Assembly: GCF_023091745.1 (NCBI RefSeq)
Contig: NC_068920.1
Span: 149,883,622 to 149,947,621, forward strand
Direction of reading: 5' to 3'
Length of the DNA: 64,000 nucleotides
DNA from: Budorcas taxicolor
Lineage: Eukaryota > Chordata > Mammalia > Artiodactyla > Bovidae
In this document: piece by piece, positions 1 through 11,357 of the stretch
Position numbering within the stretch: the first letter of the stretch is position 1
How the letters are laid out: every line of letters begins with the position of its first letter
Translations under genes and position numbers: made by a program
Notes under the pieces: generated by a model
The model's database searches: none
Told to the model about the DNA's origin: nothing
What the model saw: the letters and a program-made list of their open reading frames with translations, nothing else

Positions 1-419
1 ATTTTTAAAATTGATTTGACTAGAATTATGCTAATGAGAGAATTATTAATAGTTCTGTTTCTCTCTGTTTCTAATAACCATTTATTTCTTCCAATTATTT
101 ACCTGTATTTTTAATTATTTCTTTTCAGTAGCCAATGAGTTATGGTTCAATTCATGTTATAAACTCTTTAAAGGCAGGAGAGAAATTATACACCGAGGTA
201 TAAAATATTTGAAATAGATGGGGAGAATGAAAAAAATAAAATTGAAATGCCTTAAGAGGCCATGTAAATAATGCAAATAAATAAAGTTTATCAGATGTAA
301 ATAATAGAGGATGATGGTATAAAGAAAGTTTATTTTTTCCCCTCATTTTATGTGTTTGTTGACCAAATAAAACACTTTCAGCTTAAAAAAAAATTCAGCC
401 TGACAGTTGGAAGTCACAG

Positions 420-537
420 ATTCTAACACGAATCCTCATTTTATAGGTGAAAAAAATGGGGAAACTGGAGAGATCAAGTGATTTCCTTCTCAAAAAGCAA
501 ATTAATAACAGAGGTCAAAAGAAAATGACCAGTTCCT
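420..537 (-). mobile_element. MIR SINE fragment (antisense)
   Basis: The stretch reads like the reverse complement of the MIR core: a segment resembling 'cctcattttataggtgaa' followed by a run resembling 'gggaaactggagagatcaag'. It is heavily diverged, and no target duplication is visible, as expected for an old mammalian SINE. Confidence 0.4.
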
Positions 538-847
538 AGTGTGGGGATAGGTGGACTATTTTTCAAATTTGTGTACCAAGTGTTTCAAATACACTGATTG
601 GATAGGGCCCCTTCACTGTCAATCCTAGTTGCACCTCACATTGCTGCTCTGTGATTTCTGATGAACAAAAATGGCATCTTAATTATTGTATCTTACATCT
701 TCAACCAAATAGGTACTATCAGTCAAAATACTAGGAAGAAGAATCCTCCAGACCAATAAAGGGATAGTGAAAATTAACCTTATTAGAAACTTTAAGAAGT
801 TGAGCATGGAAAACCCAAATTTTTATTTTACTTTTTTATGGTTTTGA

Positions 848-878
<31 letters not shown>

Positions 879-2230
879 CATATATATATGTATGTATTTT
901 ACAGGAGTAATGGTCTTTGAATTAAATTGACCTCTTGTCAACAGACACAAATAAATAACATATCTGTCTTGTAAATAAATAAATCAAGATTTCAATGCAT
1001 TGTTAATGCTTCTTATTCTTGCATATACTTTGTTAAAATACAATATTAAATTTTTGACAGCTAATAATTTAGATGAAGTGAGAAGATGAAGAGAAAACTG
1101 CACTCATTTCCTCCAAAACTGCAAAAAATATATTTAATTTTAGATTTGTAAATATCAATTTGAATGATTGATCCAATATTTTCCCATTATATTTCCTCTG
1201 ATCATCTGGCTTCAGCTTTTGTCAACCAGGGACCTAATATATCAAGTAAATTTTTGTGCACAGACATCATAAAAGATGTGACAATTATACCACATATCCT
1301 TTTTGCAAAACGAGCTGTTCCAGGTGGCTGACACAATTATTTTGTGCTGAAATTCTTTGTATTGGATGATAAACTGGGTAGGAACACAGTATTTCCCTTT
1401 GTTTTTAGATATGCGTTATTCACTTGTTGATTGCTGAGTTGAGCAAATGCATCTAATCTTTTTTTCTGAGCTTTTGAGTATGTGACCCACTTTATGATTA
1501 TGATTAATGTCGTAAGTGTCACTGATACTTTTTTGTATTCATCTTGAGTAGTGGTGACATGTCTTCCTTTTTAAATATTCTTCTTTTTGCTTTTATGGAC
1601 AGAGTGAAAAATTCTAAATGCACAACTACTTTCAGGGTTCACTACAAAAAAATTTTAATGATGGTGTCTCTAGACATCTTTTATACCTTCTTGAAAGATG
1701 ATGCAATATCTTGGACAGCAAAACAAGAAAACAAAAAGACAACGCAAGAGTGGTGTTTCATTTCAGCTCTGCATCGTCCTTCTGGATGAGTTCATTATTC
1801 TTCCCTGACATAATTATTTTGTCTTTTCAGTGTTGTTGAGAATAATTATGAGTAATAATGACATAATTCCCAGGAAGGTAAAATAGAAAAATATCTAAGG
1901 TATTGGAAAAAATAAAAACACTAAAATTTCACAATTTATTCTACATTTATAAAGAAAACAAATGGACTCAGATAATAATTGTATTCATATTTTTGGAGAT
2001 TTCTAAGGAAAGAAACTAAAAGTTATGACATATCTATTTTGGAAAAAAAGAAATATTAATAAAAGAATCTCAAGTCTAAAATTGGGTCTCGTGGGCTTAG
2101 ATAGTACACCAAGGGTTAATAAAAACATTTTGTTCTTAAGATTAATGTGTATGATTAGATAACGAACTTTGATTACAAGAAAGAAAATAAACATCCTTAA
2201 GAAGCAAACTGACATTAAGAGACATATATA
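538..2230. other. AT-rich unique DNA, no gene recognised
   Basis: No recognisable recent repeat apart from an (AT)-rich run at 848-897. The longest open frames are 61 codons (minus, 1337-1522) and 81 codons (plus, 1544-1789), neighbouring but on opposite strands. Neither shows a motif I recognise. A decayed pseudogene cannot be excluded. Confidence 0.5.
848..897. repeat. Imperfect AT/GTAT microsatellite
   Basis: Alternating TA interrupted by single G or C (tatatgtatata, tatacatata) for about 50 bp, ending in tgtatgtatt. Confidence 0.85.
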
Positions 2231-2232
2231 TG

Positions 2233-2305
2233 GAGTCTGGTGGGTTACAGTCTATAGGGTTGCAACGAGTCGGTCACAACTTAGTGACCAGCAACAACAA
2301 CAACA
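2233..2305 (+). mobile_element. Bov-A/BovB 3' end fragment
   Basis: Matches the terminal part shared by Bov-A SINEs and BovB: a 'ctggtgggttacagtctat' block, then 'gggttgcaacgagtcgg', 'cacaacttagtgac' and an (aac)n tail. Only about 70 bp remain, so SINE and LINE origin cannot be told apart. Confidence 0.7.
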
Positions 2306-3004
2306 TCATTGTGTGTTTTCATCAATAACAAACTTCCAGATATAACATGAAACAATTTGCCTGTAATTTACTCTTACAGTTTTTCATTTTCTTCCTCAGG
2401 GTGGGACTGAGTAGAAGACAGATACACATGGCATTTAGTGGGTGCTGAAAACAAAGTAGGAAAAAATAAGTCTGCAAATTAGTCTTATCCTGGAGAAAAT
2501 CAACCTAAGATTCCGCAGAATTCTTCAGAGTAAAGATTTCACATAATTCATCACTAGGGTGAGTTTTAATTGGAATACAACCAAAACTTCATAGTTCTTT
2601 AGAACATAATCATTTATGTTACATAGGACTCTACCATAATGAGGTTTCCATTCATATGAGTGGGTTATTTGGTGAAATATTATATGAAAAGCCAAGGAGT
2701 TTCTTTAAAAGGAAAACTTGAATACTACTTTTCAGAAGTGTATTAAAATATCTGTGCCTGGTTATGGTTGGAGATTTCTTATTGAGGTAGATATTTGGCA
2801 GTCTCTTTCTCTAGTGATATATATAGAGATTTTACTCACAAGTTATTTTACTTATTTAAAGTTGTCTTGAAGCAAAACTGCTCAGCTTATAGCCCATTTA
2901 TATATTTTTCTATTGCTATTGACACTATTTTCCTAAGCAAAGGCTTAAATTATTTGTTTGTCAAATGTGCTATTTCTTGTTGTTAAATATGATACTAAGC
3001 ATCA

Positions 3005-3032
3005 TATATATGTATATATGTACATATATATG
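3005..3032. repeat. Short AT/GTAT-rich microsatellite
   Basis: Alternating atatatatgtatatatgtac type sequence of about 28 bp in an AT-rich context. Confidence 0.7.
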
Positions 3033-3165
3033 TTTGCCTAAATTCAAAAATATTTGAGGTAAATTATGTTAAAAGACACATGCACTACAGTGTATTCTTA
3101 AAATAAATTTTACTTAAGAGAATCACAAGCAAAATATAATTAATAAGAAAACAATATGTCCTTAA

Positions 3166-3373
3166 TTGCTTCAGTTGTGTCCACCTCTTTGCCACCCCAT
3201 GGACCATAGCCCTCCAGGCTCCTTGGTCCATGGAATTTTCCAGGCAAGAATACTGGAGTGAGTTGCCATGCCCTCCTCCAGGGGATCTTCCCAATTCAAG
3301 GATTGAACCAGCCTCTCCTGAGTCTCCTACATTGCAGGCAGATTCTTTATTACTAAGCCCCAGGGGCAGCCCC
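3166..3373 (-). mobile_element. Bov-tA SINE, full length, minus
   Basis: Read on the minus strand it has the tRNA-Glu-like head (degenerate, near 3295-3373) followed by the Bov-A tail. On the plus strand the tail appears as 'tcagttgtgtccacctcttt' and 'caagaatactggagtgagtt'. The flanks (aagaaaacaatatg on the left, aagaaaaaaatg on the right) suggest a decayed target duplication. Confidence 0.9.
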
Positions 3374-3439
3374 AAGAAAAAAATGTACAATTAGACCAAT
3401 TACTTCCAAAATCCTATTAAAATGAAAATAAAGGCCCTA

Positions 3440-4060
3440 TTTGAAAGGCATAAATTCTTAAAGGCAAAAAACTTTAGAAAAGAGACAAGAACAGAATTTT
3501 GAAAGCTAAGGGGAGATGAGTTTGTGATGATTGATTTAACCCACTTGTGCAAAGTACAAAAAAGTGACTTAAGATATTAAAATCATAATAAAAGTAAAAT
3601 CTGAGTAGAAAGGTTAAACTATAAAGTTAAAGAGCTATCTCAGATTGAGAAAGATAAAATGATGAAAAGCTGAAGAAAAAGGATGCAAAACCAGGAAGTT
3701 TAACATTCAAATGACAGAGTTCTTGAAAGAGAGAAGGGAAATGTAAGAGAGAAAATAACTACTGAAATAATCAAGGAGATAATACAAGACAGTTTACTAG
3801 AATTAAAGTGTTTCTGGACTGAAGGGTCTATCATATGCAGAATAAAATATATAAGAAGTGGCTTGTTGTGTCCTTGAGACATCTGACGTCTCTGAACACA
3901 AAAAGAAAACTATACACATTGCTAAAGGAGAAAAAAAAGTCACACTTACAGAACCAGACTCGTTTTAGTCATCTCACCAGAAAGTAGAAAGGGGAAAATG
4001 CTAGAAGGCAGTGGAGCAGGTTATAAAAACTCTGAATGAATTAATTTCTTTCAGAAGATA
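3440..4060 (+). mobile_element. HAL1/L1-like ancient LINE fragment
   Basis: The A-rich, C-poor plus strand resembles the ORF1-distal part of HAL1/L1 elements. One landmark is the block near 3925-4010 ('agaaggcagtggagcagg' preceded by 'catctcaccagaaag'), which recalls the L1 segment encoding the ORF1 C-terminal region. Frames are broken. The assignment is from recall and could be wrong; other ancient A-rich LINEs would look similar. Confidence 0.4.
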
Positions 4061-4064
4061 AGCT

Positions 4065-5195
4065 ACAGGAGACTTGTCATGGCTTTGATCCAGAACACCT
4101 CCCTACCCCTCTTCCAAATGGGTGAGAGGATTTGTCTTTTCCCATTGCACATGTCTCCACAGTCTCTTCAGATCTGATTTTGAACATGTTGTAAAGGCTT
4201 CAAAGGAGGCATGGAATCAGAATAGGAAAAAGTTTATAAGCAAAATTGGCTCCAAATTGGCCTTTAAAAGCTTTTTTCTGACTATTAATATTTAGGATTT
4301 GGAGACTGAAAAGTGAAGCAACATCCTCTGTAGTGTTTCCAGTTGGGATTCTATTCATAAATTTATTTAAAATTAATAACCTCATAAAACAGAATGTCGT
4401 AAAACATTAATGTGCTATCAACATGCATTACATATTTCTTCTAAGAGATGAACTTTTCAGCTAAGCACGAACCCAGATACAAATTCTTTTCAAGCCAAAT
4501 GACCTTTATGAATTGTCTGAAAAATCCCCCAGAGTGTTTGCTACAATGGACTACTTCATGAAAAGGAGCTTCATTTCCAAATGTATGTAATGCCATTTTA
4601 TACATTATTTGATTCTATGATTGAACACAGAACATTGACAAAACAATAACATCCCCCAGAAGTGAGCAGCTGTGAAATGACACCTTTCTGAGGTTGGGCA
4701 TTTGATTGTTTTTGTTAACAGCTTGTAGCAGCAATGCTATCTTGTATTCTCTCATTCTGTGACTGTTGTGGAAATGACATTGACAAAATGAGAATTTTTA
4801 TGTAGACTCACCTATATTGAAATTTATAATACCCCCAATAGCTCAATCTACCTAAAGTGTTCAGTATTTAACTGTTGTATTTAATACAGCACATTACTCT
4901 CAAACCATTACATTCTTCTCAAAGACCCACAACCAAACAATTTTTCAATATACCTGGGCATGACCATCCATTGAGCCTGCCATGTTGCTAAATTTCACAC
5001 TCTCTTCCCTTCCTCCAGCCTTCACTTGTTGGTTCCCAGCTTAGATTCCAGAGCCCACCGTTATGATCCCTTCTTGCAAGCCTCTTCTTCGGTTCTAATT
5101 TTTCCAGCAAAGCTCAAACCTTGGCTTAGCCCACCCTCCAAATAGCCCCAGCTTGAGTGCCGCTGAGTGGTGGCGAGGAAGACAGACGAGGAGAC
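4065..5195. other. Unique AT-rich DNA, nothing recognised
   Basis: No recent repeat and no open frame with recognisable protein features. It turns slightly more GC-rich after 4970. Confidence 0.5.
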
Positions 5196-5209
5196 TGGTC
5201 TCACTTTAG

Positions 5210-5417
5210 GAAGTGTTAGTTGCTCAGCCGTGCCCGACTCTTTGCGACCCCATGGACTGCAGCCCACCAGACTCCTCTGTCCATGAGATTTTCCAGGCAA
5301 GGATATGGGAGTGGGTTGCCATTTCCTTCTCCAGGGGATATTCCCATCCCAGGGATCAAACCCTGGTTTCCTGCACTGCAGGCAGATTCTTTACCAACTG
5401 AGCTATAAGGGAAGCCC
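5210..5417 (-). mobile_element. Bov-tA SINE with 12-bp target duplication
   Basis: Complete minus-strand Bov-tA. The Bov-A tail starts at 5210 and the tRNA-like head ends with 'gctataagggaagccc'. The insertion is bounded by an exact 12-bp direct repeat, gtctcactttag, at 5198-5209 and 5418-5429, which proves a retroposition event and fixes both ends. Open frames of about 60 codons inside it are SINE-derived and not genes. Confidence 0.96.
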
Positions 5418-5597
5418 GTCTCACTTTAGCTTCTCCTAATTTACATGGACTCATAGGGGCACCACTGATTGTTGCTGCATTTCCCCGACACACTCTCTTT
5501 TTCACTCTCCTAAATGTTTAGGTGAAGCCTTGACTTTCTCAAACCTTTAACACTTTGTCTAACTCATCATGCTCAGCTGATGACTTCTTTTATCAGT

Positions 5598-5792
5598 TCA
5601 GTTCAGTTCAGTTGCTCAGTTGTGTCCGACTCTTTGCGACCCCATGGACTGCAGCACACCAGGCTTCCCTGTCTGTCACCAACTCCCAGAGTTTACTCAA
5701 ACTCATGCCCACTGAGTCAGTGATGCCATTCAACCATCTCATCCTCTGTCATCCCCTTCTCCTCCTGCCTTCAATGTTTCCCAGCATCAGTG
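5598..5792 (-). mobile_element. BovB LINE 3' end, minus
   Basis: Starts with the BovB (cagtt)n tail and continues through 'gtgtccgactctttgcgac', 'caggcttccctgtctgtc' and the 'catctcatcctctgtcatc' block. A 10-bp direct repeat, ttttatcagt (5588-5597 and 5793-5802), brackets it. Only about 195 bp of the 3' end survive (5' truncated). Confidence 0.92.
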
Positions 5793-5802
5793 TTTTATCA
5801 GT

Positions 5803-6017
5803 GAGAAGGTACAAATCAACAGGACTGAAACCCCTGCACACTCCCTGACTCCAGCATACCTTGCCCACTTCATCTGTGTTCGTACATTCTCCTTCTCATC
5901 TGGTGCTGTGAGCATCTGTGTTCCTAAGGCCAGCTCTTGCATCTATGTGCTCTCTTCTACTCAGTGGGGTCATTTCAGCAACCTTCCCCTCGCCTTCCTG
6001 TATCATTAACTTCCCTT
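5803..6017. other. Unique pyrimidine-rich DNA
   Basis: Pyrimidine-rich DNA continuing in style beyond the SINE at 6018-6233 to about 6475. An ancient L2-like origin is possible, but I cannot align it. Confidence 0.3.
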
Positions 6018-6233
6018 ACTTCCCTGGTGGCTCAGACGGTAAAGCGTCTGTCTACAATGCGGGAGACCTGGGTTCGAGCCCTGGGTCGGGAAGATCCCCT
6101 GGAGAAGGAAATGGCAATCCACTCCAGTACTGTTGCCTGGAAAATCCCATGGACAGAGAAGCCTGGTATGCTACAGTCTATGGGGTCGCAAAGAGTTGGA
6201 CACGACTGAGCGACTTTACTTCACTTCACTTCT
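6018..6233 (+). mobile_element. Bov-tA SINE, full length, plus
   Basis: The tRNA-Glu-like head has a readable A box (tggctcagacgg) and B box (gggttcgagccc). The Bov-A tail follows ('caatccactccagtactgtt', 'gagttggacacgactgagcg') and ends in an (acttc)n simple tail. The well preserved promoter boxes mark a relatively young copy. Confidence 0.95.
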
Positions 6234-6799
6234 TCCAAAGCCTACAGACGTACACTTTTAGCTCACATCTAAATAAAACAGAACAACAAAAGCAGCCTCC
6301 TCTGTGCTCGATGTCCCCTTTTCAGAAATGTTCCAAGATCAGGTTATCTCTTTTCTGTCTTTTGCGCTCTTCTCTCCTTTGCTTGGACCTATTCAAATTG
6401 AGGTTTCATCTCAACTCCTCCATCAAGATAGCGCTCTCTTCTTCAAGACTCCCAATGACATCAAGACACTAAACTAAAGAATCAGTTCTCAGCCCTCATC
6501 TTGAATGTCTTTCACCCTGGTTGAGTACATATTTTTTAAACTAATTCTCCCTTTGCCTTTCAGGACTACCCTTTCTTTGTTTTTCTTTATTTAAATTTTT
6601 CCAATTTGTTTCAAATCTGGAAAATTCAAAAGAGTAATTGACACATAAAATCACATATCTTCATTTTTTCTGTTAATTTCATGGTTGTTTTCATTTTTAT
6701 ATTAAAATTCAGCATCTTCTAAAAACCATTATAGTAATTTAGGTATGTATTTTGTGCATTAAAAACACATCCAGCAGTATTCTGCTGGCCTTGAGAAGA

Positions 6800-7035
6800 C
6801 TGTGTGTAAATAGAGCATGGCTCCTAGAGCAGATTGCTTGGCTTGAATGTTTTTTCTGCTGCTTACTGTATAAATAACCTGGAATTTATTACTCAGACTC
6901 TCTGTGTTTCATTTTTTCAATGTAAAATGGTGATGATAATAAGACTTATTTCCTAGGACTATTGTGTGGATTCAAAAAGTGAATACATATACATTCAGAA
7001 CAGCTCCTGAAAGTCAGTTAGCACTCAATAAATAG
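6800..7035 (+). mobile_element. MIR SINE, nearly full length
   Basis: Sense MIR order is visible: 'agagcatggctcctagagc' (5' part), the core 'cagactctctgtgtttcatt' with 'caatgtaaaatggtgatgat', then 'gtgtggattcaaaaagtga' and the 3' end 'gcactcaataaatag'. Divergence is high, as usual for this ancient family. Confidence 0.75.
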
Positions 7036-7223
7036 AAGTTCAAGTTTCATGATGTGTAAGAAAGCAGCATTAGCCTTTCATTGGAATCACCTCAGGGTAT
7101 CACTGTCAGGAGATTGGGGACAGAAAGTAGAAAGGAGATTCCACTGTCAGTTCACTACATCACAATAGAATTTGTGATGAGACGTTATATGGGAGTAATA
7201 CACTTTGTCTAGGTGTATGTATA

Positions 7224-7422
7224 GGCTTCCTGGTGGCTCAGTGGTAAAGAATCTGCCTGCAAAGCAGGAAACACAGATTCCATCCCTGGGTTGGGAAGAT
7301 GTCCTGGAAGAGGGCTTGGCAACCCACTCCAGGATTCTCGCCTGGAGAATCTTATGGACAGAGGAGACTGGCAGACTACAGTTCATGGGGTTGCAGTGAG
7401 TTGGACACGACTGAACAAGCAT
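7224..7422 (+). mobile_element. Bov-tA SINE with 11-bp target duplication
   Basis: Full-length plus-strand Bov-tA from 'ggcttcctggtggctcag' to 'ggacacgactgaacaagcat'. The exact direct repeat gtgtatgtata at 7213-7223 and 7423-7433 bounds it. Confidence 0.95.
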
Positions 7423-7439
7423 GTGTATGTATATGATTA

Positions 7440-7765
7440 CTCAGCATGTATCATTTGCATAAGATTCTAAGGAGGAGATACATCCTGCCCTGCAGAGGCG
7501 TATGGTCCAGCTGACGAAAGTGCAGCGTCTGCGCTGCACGCAGCAGCCCTGTGTGCTAAGGCCAAGAGGACAACCGCATCTGCAAGACTGGCCACACCTG
7601 CCTGTCCTGCAGGCTCATTGCATGTCTGTTTCACGTGCTCCCGATACCTAAGACTTTCACACCCACCAAGAGTGAGGGAGGATTGTCCACACCTTTTAAA
7701 CTCATGCGACCCTAGAAAATCTGATAAAAGTGTAAACTATATCCCCAAATTTTTGCTTCAACAAA
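7440..7765. other. Unique segment with a GC-richer patch
   Basis: A GC-richer patch with several CpGs (about 7490-7600: 'gcagcgtctgcgctgcacgc') stands out from the AT-rich surroundings. No family recognised and no long open frame. Confidence 0.4.
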
Positions 7766-7769
7766 AGGT

Positions 7770-7932
7770 TTAGAAATAAGACTGCACAGGTGGGGAGTTT
7801 GGGAGAAAATGTGTACAAGTATATGGATGGCTGAATCCCTTGGCTGTCCACATGAATCTATCATAACATTGTTAATGGGCTATACCCTGAATACAAAATA
7901 AAAAGCAAAAATAAATAAATAAATAAATAAAG
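7770..7932 (+). mobile_element. L1 3' end with (AAAT)n tail
   Basis: Ends like a ruminant L1 3' UTR: 'cataacattgttaatgggct', then 'gaatacaaaataaaaagc' and an (aaat)n tail at about 7908-7930. The same terminal motif recurs at 14661-14680. 5' truncated. Confidence 0.75.
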
Positions 7933-8264
7933 GCTGTGAAGAAAAACTGATCTTGCCGTAAAACAGAAATTAGAAGTTCAACCTAAGAAACCATTGTAAG
8001 AACTAAGAACCCTCTTGATAATGAGTTTATTTACTATTTTGACATGGAGTTAGCTGGTTTAGAAAAGATGTTTAGGACAGAGCAGAAGAACTGACAACAT
8101 GGATAAATTTTTGAATAAGACCCAGGAGAGGCACCAGTGTATTATTTTCGGTGTCTTGGGAAAACAAAAGGGTGTCTTTCCCAGGTGTCATCTCAGTATC
8201 TATTTCAGATAGGACCTGGTAAATAATAATATCATTAATACAGTATGTTAAAATATATGTGTAT

Positions 8265-8340
8265 GGAGGCCTGACGTGCTGCGATTCATGGGGTCGCAAA
8301 GAGTCGGACATGACTGAGCAACTGAACTGAACTGAGCTGA
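8265..8340 (+). mobile_element. BovB 3' terminus, plus
   Basis: The last ~75 bp of BovB: 'ggaggcctgacgtgctgcg', 'catggggtcgcaaagagtcg' and the (aactg)n tail. It directly abuts a Bov-tA of opposite orientation. Confidence 0.9.
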
Positions 8341-8530
8341 AGTTGCTTCAGTCATGTCCAACTCTTTGTGACCATAGCCCAGCAGGCTCCTCTGTCCATG
8401 GGATTCTCCAGGCAAGGATACTGGAGTGAGTCGCCATTTCCTCCTCCAGGGAATCTTCCCAACTCTACATCTGTTATGTCTCCTGCATTGGCACGTGGGT
8501 TCTTTACCACTAGTGCCACCTGGGAAGCCC
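8341..8530 (-). mobile_element. Bov-tA SINE, minus
   Basis: Begins immediately after the BovB tail with 'agttgcttcagtcatgtcc' and ends in the tRNA-like head 'gccacctgggaagccc'. Relative to other copies it lacks about 10 bp near 8371 and has a degenerate B-box region ('caactctacatctgttatgt'). Confidence 0.93.
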
Positions 8531-9420
8531 ATTACAATATATACCATATGCACTTAATATAATTAGTAATATATAAGATAAGATTAGAACTATAATAAAC
8601 AATCACTTAATGTATTTGAATTAATCATTTGAATGAATACTTGTAATCCTAGTATTGTTGAGTTACTATATTTCTCATTTGAAGACTAAAAAAGTGATCT
8701 GATGGTATTTTTTAAAAAATTAGTCAGTAGTGAAATTGGCTTTCAATCACTCAGACGATTCCCCAGCCTCTGCTCTGAGCAGATATTCTGACCTGTCTTG
8801 GATGGCAGTTTATTTACATAGAGACCTCTCATCACCGAGTAAGGGGGAGGCACCTGAGTTGGGGACATCTCCCTGCAGAGGTGACTGTAGATCTGAGCCC
8901 CAAGGACACAGGGGAGTGGCCTTGTGGAGCGGAGGACAGACACAGGCTGCATGGCCTGTTCCAGGAATGCGTGTGCAGCCAAGGGCTGCAGCCCACAGTT
9001 GTGTGCATGAGTGTGTGAGAGAGTGTGAGGGTATCCATGTGTGCACTCACAACTGAGCATCATGGTGACTAAGGAGGCTGGATGGACAAATCAGGCCACT
9101 GACTCAACTTAGTTTAATGCCAAAAATATTGATCTCATTGTGAGTCACTACAAATGGCTATAACCTGAAAAGGGAAACAACTACGACTTATATTTAGGAA
9201 GATAAGCAGTGCTTTCCTTGTGAAGGAGAGTTTAAATGGACAAGCTGAGGCTTCTCCAGTGTTAAATGCAATCAGATCTCTGAACTGAGACATTTCCATG
9301 TGAAAATTTTGGTGAAGCTTGGCTTCTTGGAGTCAAAAATAAGATGCATGAAAATCAATCATACTTACCCTGTGCTAGAGTTACATTTTTTGCAATGAAT
9401 ACTCATTCATTAAATTATGT
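8531..9420. other. Unique DNA, overlapping open frames without motif
   Basis: Around 8730-9063 both strands stay open for about 70-108 codons in several frames. This reflects low stop density in a locally GC-richer, TG-rich patch. No domain, signal or known peptide is recognisable, so I do not call a gene. Confidence 0.5.
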
Positions 9421-9424
9421 ATAT

Positions 9425-9835
9425 TGTAGTTACTAAGGCTGCCATAACACATCATCACAAACTAGGTGGCTTAGAACAGAAATGTATTCCCTCGTGGTTC
9501 TGGAAGCTGGCATTCTGAAGATCATGGTATCAGGAAGGCCTGAACTCACCAAAGACTCTAGGAAGAAATCCAACCTTGGGTCTTCCTAGCTTCCCGTGGT
9601 TGTGGGCAACCCTCGTGCTCCTCGGTTTGTAGACACATCACTCCACTTTCTGACTATCATAACGTGGCTCCTCCCCTCTGTAAGTCTGTGTCTCTTCTTG
9701 ACCTTCTGAGCCACTGGACTTTAAGGTCCACCCTAACTAATCATATCCACAAGGACCCTATTTCCAAATAACATTGCATTCTGAAGTCCTGAGTGGAGAT
9801 GAATTCTGAGGTGGCCAAAAATTAAATCTCATTCT
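9425..9835 (-). mobile_element. MLT1/MaLR-type LTR, antisense
   Basis: Antisense landmarks of MaLR LTRs: 'ggctgccataacacatcatc', 'aaactaggtggcttagaac', 'ggttctggaagctggcat', 'ccctatttccaaataacatt' and 'gtcctgagtggagatgaatt'. The subfamily is not resolvable by eye. It is a solitary LTR, with no internal retroviral sequence beside it. Confidence 0.7.
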
Positions 9836-9839
9836 TAAA

Positions 9840-11340
9840 AACGAGATAGAAAAGATTACTGCAAACAAGCAAGTGTTTCAATTGACAGTGAAAAGCAAAT
9901 AGCATCCAATGAATAATGGTCTAAAGATTCTTCATTCTCTGGAATATTTCACATCAAGTGGCACATGTGTATGTTTGTGTGTTTGTGTGTGTGTGTGTGT
10001 GTATGTGTACTTCCTTTTTAATATCCAAGGATGTTTTCAATTCCCATAATGTAGTTTATGTCATAATCTGTTGCTGTAATTCACAGAGTAGATATTCACA
10101 GCCAAATTTTCTCAGGTTTGTGAACACAATTTTTCACAGCTACATTTTATATCTTTTTCATCATAGCCTCATAAAGTACAGCTGCAATTACCAAGTGTAT
10201 TTTTATGGAAGCTACATTTGAGCATGCAATCTGCATACACTCTTATATCATCTTGTCCGGAAAAGTCAAAAGAAAGTGTTGTGCAGAAAAGATGGGATCA
10301 ACCCATGAGTCGAAAGCTCTGGGGAAAAAAAAAAAATTGTGCCTTCCAGGAAGGATGATGGATGTTTAGGAAGCCATAACTCTCAGACTGGGAGTTGTTT
10401 CACCTTTAAGAGGCAACAGTGAAAAATTAATGAACCAGAGGCTTTAATGAATGAGGCATGTTGACAAGAAGATGGATTCATGGAGTAAGTGCTGAGTAAC
10501 GGCTGTGATAGGACTGGAGTCCACCCTGGGGGCCTATGAGAAAGAATTCATGCATTGGCTTCCTGGTATGCGTCCAGTCTTTTATGACTTTTTCTGCAGT
10601 TTTCTTTAAAGAGATTGATTTTTCTCTTGCATCCCGTGTGCCTTAATGCCTATAAGAAACATAAAAATCCTGCTTGCTTCCATCACATCTTGCAATTACT
10701 TTTCCTTTCTACTTCAAAACCCATATCTTCTTGGAAGCCTGTGCTCCCTGTGTTTGTGGCTGGTCACAGATATCTCCATCTTTCTCTTTCTCACTGGAGA
10801 CCACAGCACCTCCAATAGTATGCTTCTTCCCCCCTATTCCTGCCATATTTCTGGGTGCCTTCCTAAGAGAAGGGGACAGCTCAGGCAACATTCCATTTTC
10901 TACAGGCTCCTTTTCTCCAGTGAGTCTACTTTATTGGTGCTTGGTCCTCATCCCTCCATGAATCCCGCCACCCTCCAAAATAAACCATTTCAAATCTGAT
11001 CTCCAGTGCTCATCCTTTCAGCCCATTTTCTTTTACACTGTTAATTAGACACCACAAATATAGCTTCATCCCTGTCTTATTTATCATGGTGAAATATTTG
11101 AAATGGTTCTGTAAATCATGATCTGTTCATTTGGAACATTAAAATCTATTATGTGAAATTTTCCTAATACAGAGGAGTAAATAAAGTGTTACACTGTAAG
11201 AAATTAGAAGTCAAAGTCATTTGCTGAAGCTGAGTAATGAGTTTGCAGAAGAAAATGATGGAAAGTCTAGCAAAATATTAGCAGGATTTATATATGGTTC
11301 TTGAAGTTAGTACTCTATTGTATCTGAATTTAAATAAGTG
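9840..11340. other. Unique DNA, no gene recognised
   Basis: Contains a TG microsatellite and a pyrimidine-rich section (about 10600-11000) that is open in three plus-strand frames for 67-117 codons. The frames overlap each other and carry no recognisable domain, consistent with a stop-poor pyrimidine-rich composition. Confidence 0.5.
9965..10010. repeat. (TG)n microsatellite
   Basis: An interrupted TG run (tgtgtatgtttgtgtgtttg, then about nine TG units, then tatgtg). Confidence 0.9.
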
Positions 11341-11357
11341 AAGGTAATGATTCAGTA

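Noticed and set aside
5918..6472. 184-codon plus-strand open frame
   Set aside because: Most of it translates a Bov-tA SINE (6018-6233) and flanking pyrimidine-rich DNA. The same SINE peptide motifs recur in other copies, so it is not a gene.
8730..9063. Overlapping open frames on both strands up to 108 codons
   Set aside because: Mutually overlapping frames in a stop-poor, TG-rich patch with no domain or coding pattern.
10615..10999. Three overlapping plus-strand frames up to 117 codons
   Set aside because: Open in all three frames at once, explained by pyrimidine-rich composition; no recognisable protein.
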